Shown in pieces: positions 9,836 to 19,187 of a stretch of DNA of 64,000 bases. The stretch is taken from contig WGMI01000008.1 of assembly GCA_016125155.1 (NCBI GenBank), positions 25,587 through 89,586 of the forward strand. Direction: 5' to 3'. The notes beneath the pieces were generated by a model. The model saw nothing but the letters and a program-made list of their open reading frames with translations. It had not been told where the DNA came from and did not search any database. The stretch's first letter is position 1, and every line of letters begins with the position of its first letter. This stretch comes from a bacterium. GTDB lineage: Bacteria > Bacteroidota > Bacteroidia > Flavobacteriales > Schleiferiaceae. A program made the position numbers and the translations under genes.

Positions 9836-10446
9836 ACCCCCTTTTTTCATCGATACGTCCCGTCTATTTTCTCGCCCTGAGTTGGGTGCTGTATAGCCCT
9901 GAGGTCATGGCCCAGCACGAAGAGGTCCGCCAGAATATCCAATCACTCGAAGAGGCACTCGAGCCGGATTATGAGCCCAAGACTCTGAATTTGACGGCTC
10001 CCGATCTCGGAGCCCTCGGAGAGACCGAGGCGGAGTACACGTATTTTGTCGAGTACAAATCGAAAGAGAAGCGGGAAAACGCGCTGGGCAACAACGCCTA
10101 TGTGCGGGTCAAAGTGATGGTGTTTGCCTGGGAAAACGAGGCCGATCTGAAGTATGTCTTTTATCAGTGGACCAAGCGGTTTCTCGAAGGGGGGATCGCC
10201 AAACCCGGGCGCACTTCAAAGACCTACGAATACGGCAAACCCACCGTGGTGATTGTGGGTCAAAAGAGCATAGCGCTCGCCCAGATCAGTTGCAACGACT
10301 ACAGCGATGAGCTCTTCCGCGCCTGGGTCAAGACCATGGAGGGGCACTTCAACGAAGACCAGTCTATGACCATCGAATTGAAGTGTGGAGGGCCGCTCGA
10401 ATGGACGCGGAATGCTCCGGACCCCAAGGCCCGCTTCAAGCCGTAA
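9832..10446 (+). CDS. Secreted protein of unknown function
   Basis: I do not recognise the family. The 204-residue product begins with a signal peptide (hydrophobic stretch to about residue 26, cleavage near VMAQ). The mature part mixes strands and charged helices (e.g. YTYFVEYKSKEKRENALGNN) and has two cysteines, in QISCNDY and LKCGGP, which could form a disulfide in the periplasm. Its ATG overlaps the birA stop by ATGA, so the pair is co-translated. Its stop codon abuts the stop codon of the convergent TolC-type gene with no base between. Confidence 0.7.
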   Translation: MNPLFSSIRPVYFLALSWVLYSPEVMAQHEEVRQNIQSLEEALEPDYEPKTLNLTAPDLGALGETEAEYTYFVEYKSKEKRENALGNNAYVRVKVMVFAWENEADLKYVFYQWTKRFLEGGIAKPGRTSKTYEYGKPTVVIVGQKSIALAQISCNDYSDELFRAWVKTMEGHFNEDQSMTIELKCGGPLEWTRNAPDPKARFKP

Positions 10447-11853
10447 TCAACGCGCCAATCCCCCGATGAGCTCGAGCATTTCGAGTTCTTTGAGCGCCGT
10501 GAGTTCGAGGTTTTCGATCCATTTGGCCCCCGATTGAATGGCCGATATTTCTCGGCTGTTGACGAGGAACAGGCTGCTTTCACCGATCGAGAATTTTCGG
10601 ACTTCGGCCTCGAGGAGCACCGAGTAGTTCCCAAAATTGCGCTCAGCCCGCTCCGCATTGCGGGCATAGGTTTCGAGCGCTGCCCGGGAGGCCAAGGCCT
10701 TGTTCGCTATGGCGACCCGTTTTTCGAGCAGCAACCATTCGGCCCGTTCTCGTTCCAGCTGATAAAATTGTAAGGAGGAGCGCTCTTTGCGCAGAAACAG
10801 GGGCAGTTCTACCCCCAATCCGAGGTAGTTGTTGCTTCCCGGGTTGTAGGTCTCGGTGTTAAAGGCATCGTCCAGCGGACTGATCCAGCGGTAGCTGAGC
10901 TTTGCTTCGGGAAGCAGGTCGTTAAACCCCTGATTGATGCGTACCTGGGCCTTGTCGATTTCGGTTCGGGTTTTGAGCAGTTCGGGCGAGCGTTCGTCGA
11001 GCGAGAGCAGCAGGGTCTGCAGGCTGTCGAGTGGCATGAGTCCTGGCGCCCGTTCGAGGAGGTCGAAGGGCAAGGTGGTAGGGTCGATGCGCAGCGGAAG
11101 CGAATCTGGGGTCCACAAATGCGCTTCGAGGAGCAGGCGGGCGGTTTCCCGATCGAGTTCCGCCTTGGCCCTGTCCATCCTTCGATTTTCCAACAGACCC
11201 AGAGCTTCTACCGTGTCTATGGCCGCCGATTGACCGGTTTGGGCGCTGCGCTTTATGGCCTCAAAACGCACAAATGCATTCTGCTCTGCCTGATCGAACA
11301 GCTCAAAACGCGCCTGGGCCGCGGACCAGTTCCAATAGCGAGATAGCGCTTCGCGCACCAAGGCATTGCGCAAAGCCAACCGCTCGGCCTCGTTTTTTTG
11401 TGCCACAATGCGGGCTTCGGCCAAAGCGGTTCGTCTGGTATCGAATACCAGTCCTCGGAGCAGATTGGCATCGGCCCCGAGTTCGACGTTGCCCGGGCCG
11501 GGGATAAAGGCCTCCGGGTTGAGGTATTCCCCCTCGCTGCGCTTCATTTCGGCCTTGAAATCGATCCCCGGCCATGTGGCGACGCTCAGACCCAGCTTTT
11601 CGTATCGGTAGTAGGTTTTGTCGTCGAAATTCTTGGTCGAAAGGTCGTAGTTCAATTTGGGATCAAACGCGCCCTTGGCCTTCATGCGCACAATCCCGCT
11701 TTCGCGTTCGAGCAGTTCCGAGGCTTTAAAGACGGGGTGGTTGGGGAGGAGATTGAGCACGGCCTCCGGTCCAAGCCGAACAGGATCTTCTTGAGCCCGG
11801 GCCCATGAACTGAGAACACACAAGGCTCCGATGCACGATAGGCTCCACCTCAC
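10447..11853 (-). CDS. TolC-family outer-membrane efflux protein
   Basis: The outer-membrane channel of a three-part exporter. The 468-residue protein starts with a signal peptide (MRWSLSCIGALCVLSSWARA) and is rich in long alpha helices with Ala, Glu, Arg and Leu heptads, as in TolC periplasmic helices. Two related halves are visible, each with a strand region (e.g. LSYRWISPLDDAF in the second). The start is GTG 11853, which overlaps the HlyD gene's stop by GTGA. The order ABC protein - HlyD - TolC in one minus-strand run shows the three work together. Confidence 0.85.
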   Translation of the reverse strand: MRWSLSCIGALCVLSSWARAQEDPVRLGPEAVLNLLPNHPVFKASELLERESGIVRMKAKGAFDPKLNYDLSTKNFDDKTYYRYEKLGLSVATWPGIDFKAEMKRSEGEYLNPEAFIPGPGNVELGADANLLRGLVFDTRRTALAEARIVAQKNEAERLALRNALVREALSRYWNWSAAQARFELFDQAEQNAFVRFEAIKRSAQTGQSAAIDTVEALGLLENRRMDRAKAELDRETARLLLEAHLWTPDSLPLRIDPTTLPFDLLERAPGLMPLDSLQTLLLSLDERSPELLKTRTEIDKAQVRINQGFNDLLPEAKLSYRWISPLDDAFNTETYNPGSNNYLGLGVELPLFLRKERSSLQFYQLERERAEWLLLEKRVAIANKALASRAALETYARNAERAERNFGNYSVLLEAEVRKFSIGESSLFLVNSREISAIQSGAKWIENLELTALKELEMLELIGGLAR

Positions 11854-13181
11854 TTCTGATAGCCGGCTTTGGGCTTGGTTTTAATCTTCTCTTCCTTTTC
11901 TGTTCCGGTGTAGTATTCTGGGGGAAAGCCATTGAGTTGCCTCCAGATTTCGAACCAAACCGGGACCTCATTGAGCAAGAGCATGCCCCGGGCGCCCGAA
12001 CCGAAACGCAGGGGCTCAGGCCAGGGAATGTCGGTCGGATCGGGTTGAAGCAGTACCCGATAGCGTCCATTTTCGTCCAGGGATTGATCGACAGCCACCA
12101 CTTGGGCCCCAAACGTGCCGAATGAGGTGTTGGGCCAGCCGGAAAAGACGATGGTCGGCCACCCATCGAACTCGATACGAGCGTGTTGACCTCGCTTAAT
12201 GAGGGGCAAATCGACAGGGCGCACAAAGATCTCGACCCCGAGTTTGGGCGCGGTAGCCACGATTTCGAGGATGGACTCTCCCGCCGAGATGTTCTCGCCC
12301 AAACCGGTAATCCGAGATCGGGTAATCACACCGCTTCTCGGGGCACGCAGCCAATAATAGCCCCGGCGCATGGAGAGGTTGCCCAATTTGACCCGCAGTT
12401 TGGCCACTTCGCCCTCGGCTTCAAGACCCGCACTACGGGCCGAGAACAAATCGGATTGGGCCTTGGCGATTTTTTCGCGGTACTCGGCTTCAATACCGGA
12501 CCGATCGATCAGGGCTTTTTGGTAGTCGTTTTGGGCTTTGACCCATTTGGCTTCGGTTTCCTGGGCATATTGCTTGCGCTTTTCCCAGTTGAGGCGGGAT
12601 TCGATGCCTTCGTTGAAGAGGGTGTCTACGCGCATGAACTGCAATCGGGCAAGCTCGCGATTGGTTGAGGCCGCGCTTACAGCAATGCGTCGCGCATCGA
12701 TTTCTTGTTCGAGTTGCTGCTTTTTGAACACCAAAGAGCGCTCCAATTGCTCCACTTGTTGCCCGAGACTTTCCGCTTTGTTTCGGTAGGCCAAGACCGC
12801 ATCGTTTTTCGCCTGGAGTTCTTCTCGGGCGCGGTCTTCGATGCCTTCGTCAAAATACTCTTCTTTGATTTCGGACAAGCGCGCCAGGGTGTCTCCAGTT
12901 TGAACCGTATCGCCTTCTTGAACAAACCACTCTTCGATGCGACCTGGAATGGGACTCTGCACGGTTTGAGGCCGTTGACCCTGATCGATGGCGGTGATGC
13001 TTCCCGTTCCGCTCACCACTTGAGTCCACGGCAAGAAGAGGATCAAAAGGATGAAAAATCCCCCTGTGTAGAGCCAGTATTTAAAGTACTGTATCTCCTT
13101 TCGGGTGCCACTTTGGTGCAGAGAAGGATAGTGCTCCAGTTTGATGCGCTCTGCAATCGAATTTTCGGAAATATTCAACAT
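11850..13181 (-). CDS. HlyD-family membrane-fusion (periplasmic adaptor) protein
   Basis: Links the inner-membrane ABC protein to the TolC-type channel. The 443-residue protein has one membrane anchor (about residues 34-52, FILLILFLPW). A lipoyl-like half follows (QSPIPGRIEEWFVQEGDTVQ), then a long coiled-coil hairpin (about residues 105-245, Glu/Lys/Arg/Gln-rich). The second lipoyl half (YYWLRAPRSGVITRS) and a beta-barrel domain end the protein. ATG 13181 lies six bases after the ABC gene stop at 13188. Confidence 0.9.
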   Translation of the reverse strand: MLNISENSIAERIKLEHYPSLHQSGTRKEIQYFKYWLYTGGFFILLILFLPWTQVVSGTGSITAIDQGQRPQTVQSPIPGRIEEWFVQEGDTVQTGDTLARLSEIKEEYFDEGIEDRAREELQAKNDAVLAYRNKAESLGQQVEQLERSLVFKKQQLEQEIDARRIAVSAASTNRELARLQFMRVDTLFNEGIESRLNWEKRKQYAQETEAKWVKAQNDYQKALIDRSGIEAEYREKIAKAQSDLFSARSAGLEAEGEVAKLRVKLGNLSMRRGYYWLRAPRSGVITRSRITGLGENISAGESILEIVATAPKLGVEIFVRPVDLPLIKRGQHARIEFDGWPTIVFSGWPNTSFGTFGAQVVAVDQSLDENGRYRVLLQPDPTDIPWPEPLRFGSGARGMLLLNEVPVWFEIWRQLNGFPPEYYTGTEKEEKIKTKPKAGYQK

Positions 13182-13187
13182 GGGCGC

Positions 13188-14915
13188 TTAGGAAATCGAG
13201 GTGATGACACTCCGGGCTCCGGGAATTTGGAGCACTTCGTCCAGGGTACCTTGGGCTTTGATGCGCCCTGCTTCCAGCCAGACAACCCGATCGCATTGTC
13301 GGGCCATATGGGCATCGTTCGATGCGACCACCAAGGTCCAGGCGCGATTGCGGTCTACGATACACTGAATCAGCCCCTGATAGTTGTCTAAGCTCTCAAA
13401 TTCGTGGAGGTTATCGATGAGCAACAAGGAAGGACGATGGGCCAAACTTCGGGCCAAAATGATACGGGTTATAATGCTGTGGGGCAAGTGCTTGGTGGCC
13501 GGTTCTAGCACAGTATTCAATCCTTCGGGTAGGCTTTGTACAAACCCGTTCAACCCGGCCACGCTGAGGGCGTTGAGCAATTCGGCTTGTTCAATCCCCT
13601 CACGTCCCAGGGTGATGTTGTCCAAGAGACTGCCACTAAAGAGGTTTTCCTGATTGAAATTCTCCCCGATGACAAAGCGCAATTGTTCGATGTCGAGGCT
13701 TCCTATGGGCATGCCGTTGTAGGATAGAACTCCTTCAAAATCGTCGTACAGGCTCCCGAGTATGTGCAAAAGGGCTGTCTTGCCACTGCCTTCTTGTCCA
13801 ATTAAACAACATCGCTCGCCCGCGTTAATGACGAGATCGATGTCGCTTAAAACAAGCTTTCCGTCTGGGGCAAAGTGCAGTTTCGCCATCCGGCATGCAA
13901 CACCTTGATTGATCGGGATTTCAATAGAAGCTTTATCGTTGCGGTGTTCGAGTTCGATATCGCTTACTTGCCCGAGTTTTTCGAGGCCCGTCATGGTGTC
14001 GTAGACGGTTTCCAGCGAAAAAATAATTTTCTCCGTGGCGTTGATAATCAAAATGATGATGATTTCCCCAGCGACAAACTGTCCGATGTTCAACTCGCGC
14101 TGCATGACGAGTAAGCCACCGATAATGAGCAAACCTGCCGTGATGACCACCTTGAATCCAACCGTATACGCATACTGCCCCAGAAGGACTTTAAAATGGT
14201 CTTTTCGGGCCTGGATGTACGATTGTGCCAGTTTGTCGCTGCGCTGGGTGGCCAGCTCGGTGCGCCCGGCCATTTTAAATGTGATCAGCGATCGAGCCAC
14301 TTCTTCGAGCCAGAAGGCGGTTTTGTATTTATAGGAAGATTCTGTGTAGCTGGTTTTCAGGCCTTGGTTTCCGTAGAGGTAAAAAACCAGGGCGAGGAGC
14401 AACAAAGCAACCAATCCGAAGAAGACGAAAAACGGGTGGTAGAAACTGAGCAAGACCAAGCCAAATACAATGTTGAGCCCGCTGGTGGCAAAGTCGAGCA
14501 AGATTTTGGGCAGGCCTTTTTGAACGGTCAAGACATCGAAAAACCGGTTCATCAAGTCGGTGGGTTCGTACTGTCGAAGGGCTTCTGCCTTAAAACGGGG
14601 CGTTCGGTACGCGAATTCGATGGCCGCCCGGCTGAATAGGCGCTGCTGGAGCGATTCCAAGACACTGAGTTGGAGAATTTGGAGCACCCCTGTAAGCGCC
14701 GTACCGACCAATACGACTGTAATCAATATCCACCAGCTCGTCGAAACCGTTGCGCCGTTAATCAGTTGAATGATGGCCTGTACCCCCAAGGGGAGCGACA
14801 AATTGACCAGACCGTTGAACACTGCAAAGACGTAAATCAGGCCCAGATCCTTTCGGTCGGGCTGCAACATCATAAAAAAGCGCCTCAAGGGCGCGAGTTT
14901 CGATTCTGATGCCAT
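13188..14915 (-). CDS. ABC exporter, fused membrane and ATP-binding domains, with degenerate catalytic motifs
   Basis: A 575-residue half-transporter: type-1 exporter membrane domain with about six hydrophobic segments (residues about 20-310) and a C-terminal nucleotide-binding domain. Walker A is intact (GQEGSGKTA, about residue 375). The LSGGQ signature is replaced by LPHSI, Walker B reads LLLIDN with Asn where the catalytic Glu should be, and the switch His position reads AS rather than AH. Such a domain may bind ATP yet hydrolyse poorly. There is no N-terminal peptidase domain. It heads the ABC-HlyD-TolC run; substrate unknown. Some Bacteroidota relatives may share these changes, which I recall only loosely. 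Confidence 0.85.
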   Translation of the reverse strand: MASESKLAPLRRFFMMLQPDRKDLGLIYVFAVFNGLVNLSLPLGVQAIIQLINGATVSTSWWILITVVLVGTALTGVLQILQLSVLESLQQRLFSRAAIEFAYRTPRFKAEALRQYEPTDLMNRFFDVLTVQKGLPKILLDFATSGLNIVFGLVLLSFYHPFFVFFGLVALLLLALVFYLYGNQGLKTSYTESSYKYKTAFWLEEVARSLITFKMAGRTELATQRSDKLAQSYIQARKDHFKVLLGQYAYTVGFKVVITAGLLIIGGLLVMQRELNIGQFVAGEIIIILIINATEKIIFSLETVYDTMTGLEKLGQVSDIELEHRNDKASIEIPINQGVACRMAKLHFAPDGKLVLSDIDLVINAGERCCLIGQEGSGKTALLHILGSLYDDFEGVLSYNGMPIGSLDIEQLRFVIGENFNQENLFSGSLLDNITLGREGIEQAELLNALSVAGLNGFVQSLPEGLNTVLEPATKHLPHSIITRIILARSLAHRPSLLLIDNLHEFESLDNYQGLIQCIVDRNRAWTLVVASNDAHMARQCDRVVWLEAGRIKAQGTLDEVLQIPGARSVITSIS

Positions 14916-15073
14916 AATAATTCAAAAGAACAAAACTGAGACACGATTGTTTCGCCCTTCTGCCGGCCGCATCAAAACCCTCGGTTTTGCAGCCCATGGA
15001 CGCATTCGAAGCTACACAATTCGTGCCAAAGTCCGTTGGACGGGCTGTCGTGACGAAGGTCCTACGGAAAATT

Positions 15074-16018
15074 TCACTTTGGACCCAACCAACGCAAGGC
15101 TTGCCCTGCCCAAAGGGAACCGAGGGCGCCTGGAAGCGCTGTGTGCAGAAGCCAACAAAACAGCGAAGCCTGAAGGACGGCAGGGGCCGGGCAATCCAGT
15201 ACATCAAAGGCGAGTACACCGGCTCCGCCCAACACCAACCCTTCGGTCCAACCCCAACTGGGAATCAGCGAAGCCAAGGTGTATTGGGCTGTGGCGGCTC
15301 CCCAATCGATCCACAGTGGCGCACAGCCCCCCATGCTCTTCAAGAACAAAGCGAACGAAAGTGCATACAGCAGCCCTTTGAGGATTGAAATCCCCAGCAA
15401 AGAACCGTGGGGAATTTCGGGCCATGTGCGTTCGGGAAACCACCGTTCGGGGATCCAACGGGGAAGGGGGTGACGCCGGCCTCGGTCGATGATCCAGCCC
15501 AAACCCAACGAAGTACAGAGCGCAGCAAGACCCAAAACCCCCACCACCCAAGAGAGTTCGAGGAAGAGCCCGATACCGAGTGTGCAGATGCCCCCTAGGC
15601 CAATGCGTGCCTGCCATTTAATGGCTTGAAGCCCAAACAATCCCTGGGCCGCCCGACCGCGCTCTCCGGGCGCAAAGGGCCACAAGCGCGCAGTGTATTC
15701 GCTGGCAGGGGCGGGCAAAAAAAGCTGATAAAAGCCGTACACCGCGGTATTGCGCGCTACAAAACGAATTTCGCGGTGTAGTCCGAAACTGTGCAAACAA
15801 ATATGCCAAAGCCATACTTCCAAGCCAAACACCACCGGGCCGAGTATCAGTTGCGGCCAGAGCCAAACCGGGTCGCCGATGTTTTGGATTCCGGATTCAG
15901 CATCAGACGATCCCCATTGGTGGACAATCACCGCGAGTGCAATGGCCGGGCCGATGGCCATCAACAGCCCGCGTGTCCATCTCTTCAACCCGAGGCCACC
16001 CGACGTCTCGAACTTCAT
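15074..16018 (-). CDS. Lysylphosphatidylglycerol-synthase-TM / UPF0104-like flippase-like membrane protein
   Basis: A 314-residue integral membrane protein with about eight hydrophobic segments. The layout resembles the flippase-like (LPG synthase TM, UPF0104) family as seen in Bacteroidota, with a polar Arg-rich loop (GRRHPLPRWIPERWFPERTW) in the middle. No soluble aminoacyl-transferase domain is fused. Proteins of this family are linked to lipid or glycan transport, but the substrate cannot be read from sequence. ATG 16018 is chosen because it overlaps the upstream transporter stop by ATGA; ATG 16030 would add four residues. Confidence 0.6.
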   Translation of the reverse strand: MKFETSGGLGLKRWTRGLLMAIGPAIALAVIVHQWGSSDAESGIQNIGDPVWLWPQLILGPVVFGLEVWLWHICLHSFGLHREIRFVARNTAVYGFYQLFLPAPASEYTARLWPFAPGERGRAAQGLFGLQAIKWQARIGLGGICTLGIGLFLELSWVVGVLGLAALCTSLGLGWIIDRGRRHPLPRWIPERWFPERTWPEIPHGSLLGISILKGLLYALSFALFLKSMGGCAPLWIDWGAATAQYTLASLIPSWGWTEGLVLGGAGVLAFDVLDCPAPAVLQASLFCWLLHTALPGALGSLWAGQALRWLGPK

Positions 16019-16719
16019 TCGTCGGACCATTCTTCGCCCGGCTTCAGGTCCAGTCTAAGGCGGATAAACGACACCAAAGGATAGATGAGGGCGGTATCGA
16101 GCAAGGCCATCAACACTTTAAACAACCATCCGTCCAAGATGAGTTGACCCATTTCGGCGATGGTTTTGGTCCCGACAAAAAGGACCCCGACCACCAAGAC
16201 GGTGTCGACCCATTGGGATAGGATGGTCGAGAAATTATTTCGCAACCAAAGATGCCGTCCCCGGGTGAGTCGTTTCCAAAAGTGAAACAGGCGGACATCG
16301 ACCAATTGCGCCGCCAAATAGGCCGCCATCGAAGCCCCCAAGACCCTCCAGGCATTGCGAAATACCTGGTCGTAGACCGAATCGCCCACGGGCGAACCCT
16401 CTATGGCGGGAAACGCCGATCCCAGCCAGAGCACCAACAACACAAAGAGCGATGCGCCAAAACCGGCCAACACGACCCGATTGGTTTTTCGGGCTCCATA
16501 GATTTCGGACAACACATCGGTCATCAGAAAGGTCAAAGGATACGGAAGAATGCCTGCCGAAACGACAAACTCCTTAAATCCCAAATCGATTCGGACAAAT
16601 TTGTTTGCAATCAAGTTGCAGACCACCAGGGCCGCAATAAAAAGGGAAGAGGCCCACAAATACAGCTTTGCGGCCTCTTCTTTTCGCCTGTGCTCTGGCG
16701 CCGGTTGGATGAACCCCAT
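16015..16719 (-). CDS. Queuosine precursor transporter (YhhQ/VUT family)
   Basis: Inner-membrane transporter expected to import preQ0/preQ1 for the tRNA modification queuosine. The 234-residue protein has six hydrophobic segments and the family motifs: VVCNLIANKFV in the first helix, PLTFLMTDVLSEIYG, and FSTILSQWVDTV near the end. It sits three bases after the sppA stop, in the same minus-strand run. No queuosine synthesis genes are in the window, so salvage is inferred from the family only. Confidence 0.88.
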   Translation of the reverse strand: MGFIQPAPEHRRKEEAAKLYLWASSLFIAALVVCNLIANKFVRIDLGFKEFVVSAGILPYPLTFLMTDVLSEIYGARKTNRVVLAGFGASLFVLLVLWLGSAFPAIEGSPVGDSVYDQVFRNAWRVLGASMAAYLAAQLVDVRLFHFWKRLTRGRHLWLRNNFSTILSQWVDTVLVVGVLFVGTKTIAEMGQLILDGWLFKVLMALLDTALIYPLVSFIRLRLDLKPGEEWSDE

Positions 16720-16722
16720 CCG

Positions 16723-18504
16723 TTAGAGAAGGAGTTCTTGTTCGAGGCGATACAATGGCATGCGGTTGTAGCGAACCATTTGCTGATAGGTGGTCAACCA
16801 GTGTTGAATGGAGGCTGGGAGGTCTTTGCTCCACCGGCTGGATTTCCCCTCCAGTTTATTGAGCAGTTGCTGGATGGGATCTTCAATCTCGGGGTATTCC
16901 ACCACCCGGTAGCTGCCTTTTTCGAGCCCTGCCATGCGCGCCGCACAACTTTCTGCCCTCCGCAGTCCCCCGAGTGCGTCGATGAGCCCGATGCCCAGGG
17001 CGCTGTTTCCCGTCCAAACCCGGCCTTGGGCAACGCTGTCTACCTCGGCAAAGGTCATTCCGCGCTCGTCTGCGACATGCTGTACAAAGTCGTTGTAATA
17101 ACGGTCTATTTCGCGTTGAATGACCTTGCGCTCAAAGGGATCGAGACCGCGGCTAAAGCTGCCCGCCCCGCTGTGCGCCGCAGTTTTAATCTGCTCGTTG
17201 CGTATGCCGAGTTTGTCTTCGAGCAATTCAGAGCCATCGATCAACATGCCGAAGACACCGATGCTGCCTGTGATCGAATTGGGGTGGGCAAAGACGCTGT
17301 CGCCCATGGCAGAGATCATATACCCTGCGGAGGCGGCCACATCGCCCATAGACACGACTACGGGAATCGAATCGTCGAACAGCGACAGCTCCCGGCAGAT
17401 TTTGTCGGCGGCAAAGGCAAATCCCCCCGGCGAATTGACGCGCAACACCACCGCTTTGACTTTTTTATCCTTGCGCACCGTCCTTAAGGCAGAAATCATG
17501 CGGTCGGATTGGATATTGTACGCCCCATCCCCTTCGTTGAATTCTCCTTCGGCATAGACCACCGCGATTTTGTCTGATTTGATGCTGGGCTTGGGAGCCC
17601 CTTCGGGCAAGGGACTCTTGAGGTAACTGCCAATTCCGATGGTGTGGGCTTTTTTGCCTTCTTCGGCCCCAGTCCGTTGCACCAGACGAGCATCGATCTC
17701 GTCTTCTTCGAGCAGGCCATCGACCAGTTTGTGCTCCAGTACACTTTGGGCTTCGCTAATGCTCAGGCTGTCTGCCCAACGCTGCAGATCCTCTGGATTC
17801 AAGGAACGCGAGCCCGCTACGGCGGAGATCACCTCGCCCCAAAGCTCGTCTGCCAACTGCTGCAATTGGGCTCTGTTGGCATCGCTCATGCGGTTGGCAA
17901 TAAAAGGCTCTCCAGCACTTTTAAAGCGATTGTTGCTTCCCCGGATCAAATCGACTTTGACCCCGAGTTTGTCGAGACCATCTTTGAGATAGGACACTTC
18001 CATGTTCAAACCCGACCATTCGAGGGCGCCGTGGGGATTGAGAAACAGGCTATCGGCTGCGCTTGCGAGATACAGCGACTTGGTGCTGACGAACGTACCG
18101 TACGCGACAATCGGTTTGCCGGAAATCCGTTTGAATTCATCCAAAGCCTCCCGGATTTCGCGCACGCTCGCCATGCCCCCGGAAAAACCGCCGAGATCCA
18201 GGTAAATGCCCGAGATGTCCGGATCGGCTTGAGCGCGTTCGATGGCGCGCAAAATTCTGTTGAGCCCCATGCGCTCTTCTTCTCCGAACAAACTGTTCAA
18301 TTCAGAGAAGGGATCTTCTTCTACGCTGCGGTCGGCCAAGACCCAACCGTTGAGGTCGAGGTTCAGGTAACTGCCTGGTTCCACGGCCACCTTTTCGGTT
18401 TTAGAAAGGGCTGCACCGAGGCCTATGGCGAGGATGAAAAAGAAGAACAATAAAAATAACCCACCTAAAAAAGCGGCGAGTACCTGGAGGAGAAAACGTC
18501 CCAT
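16723..18504 (-). CDS. sppA: Signal peptide peptidase SppA, 67K type
   Basis: Membrane-bound serine protease that clears cleaved signal peptides. The 593-residue length matches the long double-domain form. One N-terminal membrane segment (about residues 6-30) is followed by two S49 domains. The catalytic lysine lies in the first domain (STKSLYLAS, K about 142) and the catalytic serine in the second (AASAGYMIS, S about 392), as in the E. coli long-form enzyme. folK starts 194 bases away on the opposite strand. Confidence 0.95.
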   Translation of the reverse strand: MGRFLLQVLAAFLGGLFLLFFFFILAIGLGAALSKTEKVAVEPGSYLNLDLNGWVLADRSVEEDPFSELNSLFGEEERMGLNRILRAIERAQADPDISGIYLDLGGFSGGMASVREIREALDEFKRISGKPIVAYGTFVSTKSLYLASAADSLFLNPHGALEWSGLNMEVSYLKDGLDKLGVKVDLIRGSNNRFKSAGEPFIANRMSDANRAQLQQLADELWGEVISAVAGSRSLNPEDLQRWADSLSISEAQSVLEHKLVDGLLEEDEIDARLVQRTGAEEGKKAHTIGIGSYLKSPLPEGAPKPSIKSDKIAVVYAEGEFNEGDGAYNIQSDRMISALRTVRKDKKVKAVVLRVNSPGGFAFAADKICRELSLFDDSIPVVVSMGDVAASAGYMISAMGDSVFAHPNSITGSIGVFGMLIDGSELLEDKLGIRNEQIKTAAHSGAGSFSRGLDPFERKVIQREIDRYYNDFVQHVADERGMTFAEVDSVAQGRVWTGNSALGIGLIDALGGLRRAESCAARMAGLEKGSYRVVEYPEIEDPIQQLLNKLEGKSSRWSKDLPASIQHWLTTYQQMVRYNRMPLYRLEQELLL

Positions 18505-18698
18505 GTTGCGCTTTGGGTTGAAGGATGATGTAGCTTCAACCCCTGCGAATTTCGTTTGTTTATCTCATTGCTTTGCAGCCGATCGTGATGGGCGCAGAAA
18601 TGGGGGGATAAACGGTGGGATAGGCCATGGCCATTTTGTACAATGCACATATTATTCCGCAATGTCACGCCATGTCGTGACCGCATATAGGGTATATC

Positions 18699-19187
18699 AT
18701 GATCTCAATCATTGGACTGGGAAGCGACCAAGGCGATCGGTTGGCCGAAATGCGGCTGGCCCTCGACGCGCTGTCTCGGTGGGGTACGGGGATGATGTGG
18801 AGCCGGGTGTTCCGAGGTCCTGCCCGAGGCAATGGCCCGATGAACGAATTCCTGAATGCGGTCTTGTGGCTGGAGTGCCCGCTGGAGGCCCCCGAATTGC
18901 TCGCTCGACTCCTCGCTCACGAAACCGCCCGGGGCCGAACCCGGATGGAAGGTATGTACACCTCGCGCCCCATCGATTTGGACCTCCTTTATTATGGAGA
19001 TCATTGCATCGACCTGCCCGGTTTAATCGTACCCCATCCGCGACGGCTCGAACGCCGGTTTGTCCTCGAGCCATTGGCCGAAATTTGTCCAAATTGGGTC
19101 GATCCGGTCACCGGGCAAACGGTGGGGACCTGTCTGGACCTGTGTCCCGATCGGGCGCCCTTGGTTCCTCTAACAGAAGGATTGTGA
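18699..19187 (+). CDS. folK: 2-amino-4-hydroxy-6-hydroxymethyldihydropteridine diphosphokinase (HPPK)
   Basis: Transfers pyrophosphate from ATP to the pterin precursor in folate synthesis. The 162-residue protein has the N-terminal IGLGSDQGDR strand, the NEFLNAV motif and the signature RPIDLDLLYYG, then VPHPRRLERRFVLEPLAEI, all at family positions. The gene's stop overlaps the GTG start of the deoxynucleoside kinase by four bases, so the two are coupled. Confidence 0.95.
   Translation: MISIIGLGSDQGDRLAEMRLALDALSRWGTGMMWSRVFRGPARGNGPMNEFLNAVLWLECPLEAPELLARLLAHETARGRTRMEGMYTSRPIDLDLLYYGDHCIDLPGLIVPHPRRLERRFVLEPLAEICPNWVDPVTGQTVGTCLDLCPDRAPLVPLTEGL

Noticed and set aside
18425..19183. N-terminal extension of the deoxynucleoside kinase
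   Set aside because: The frame is open but overlaps folK and has no homology; the P-loop sits correctly behind GTG 19184.
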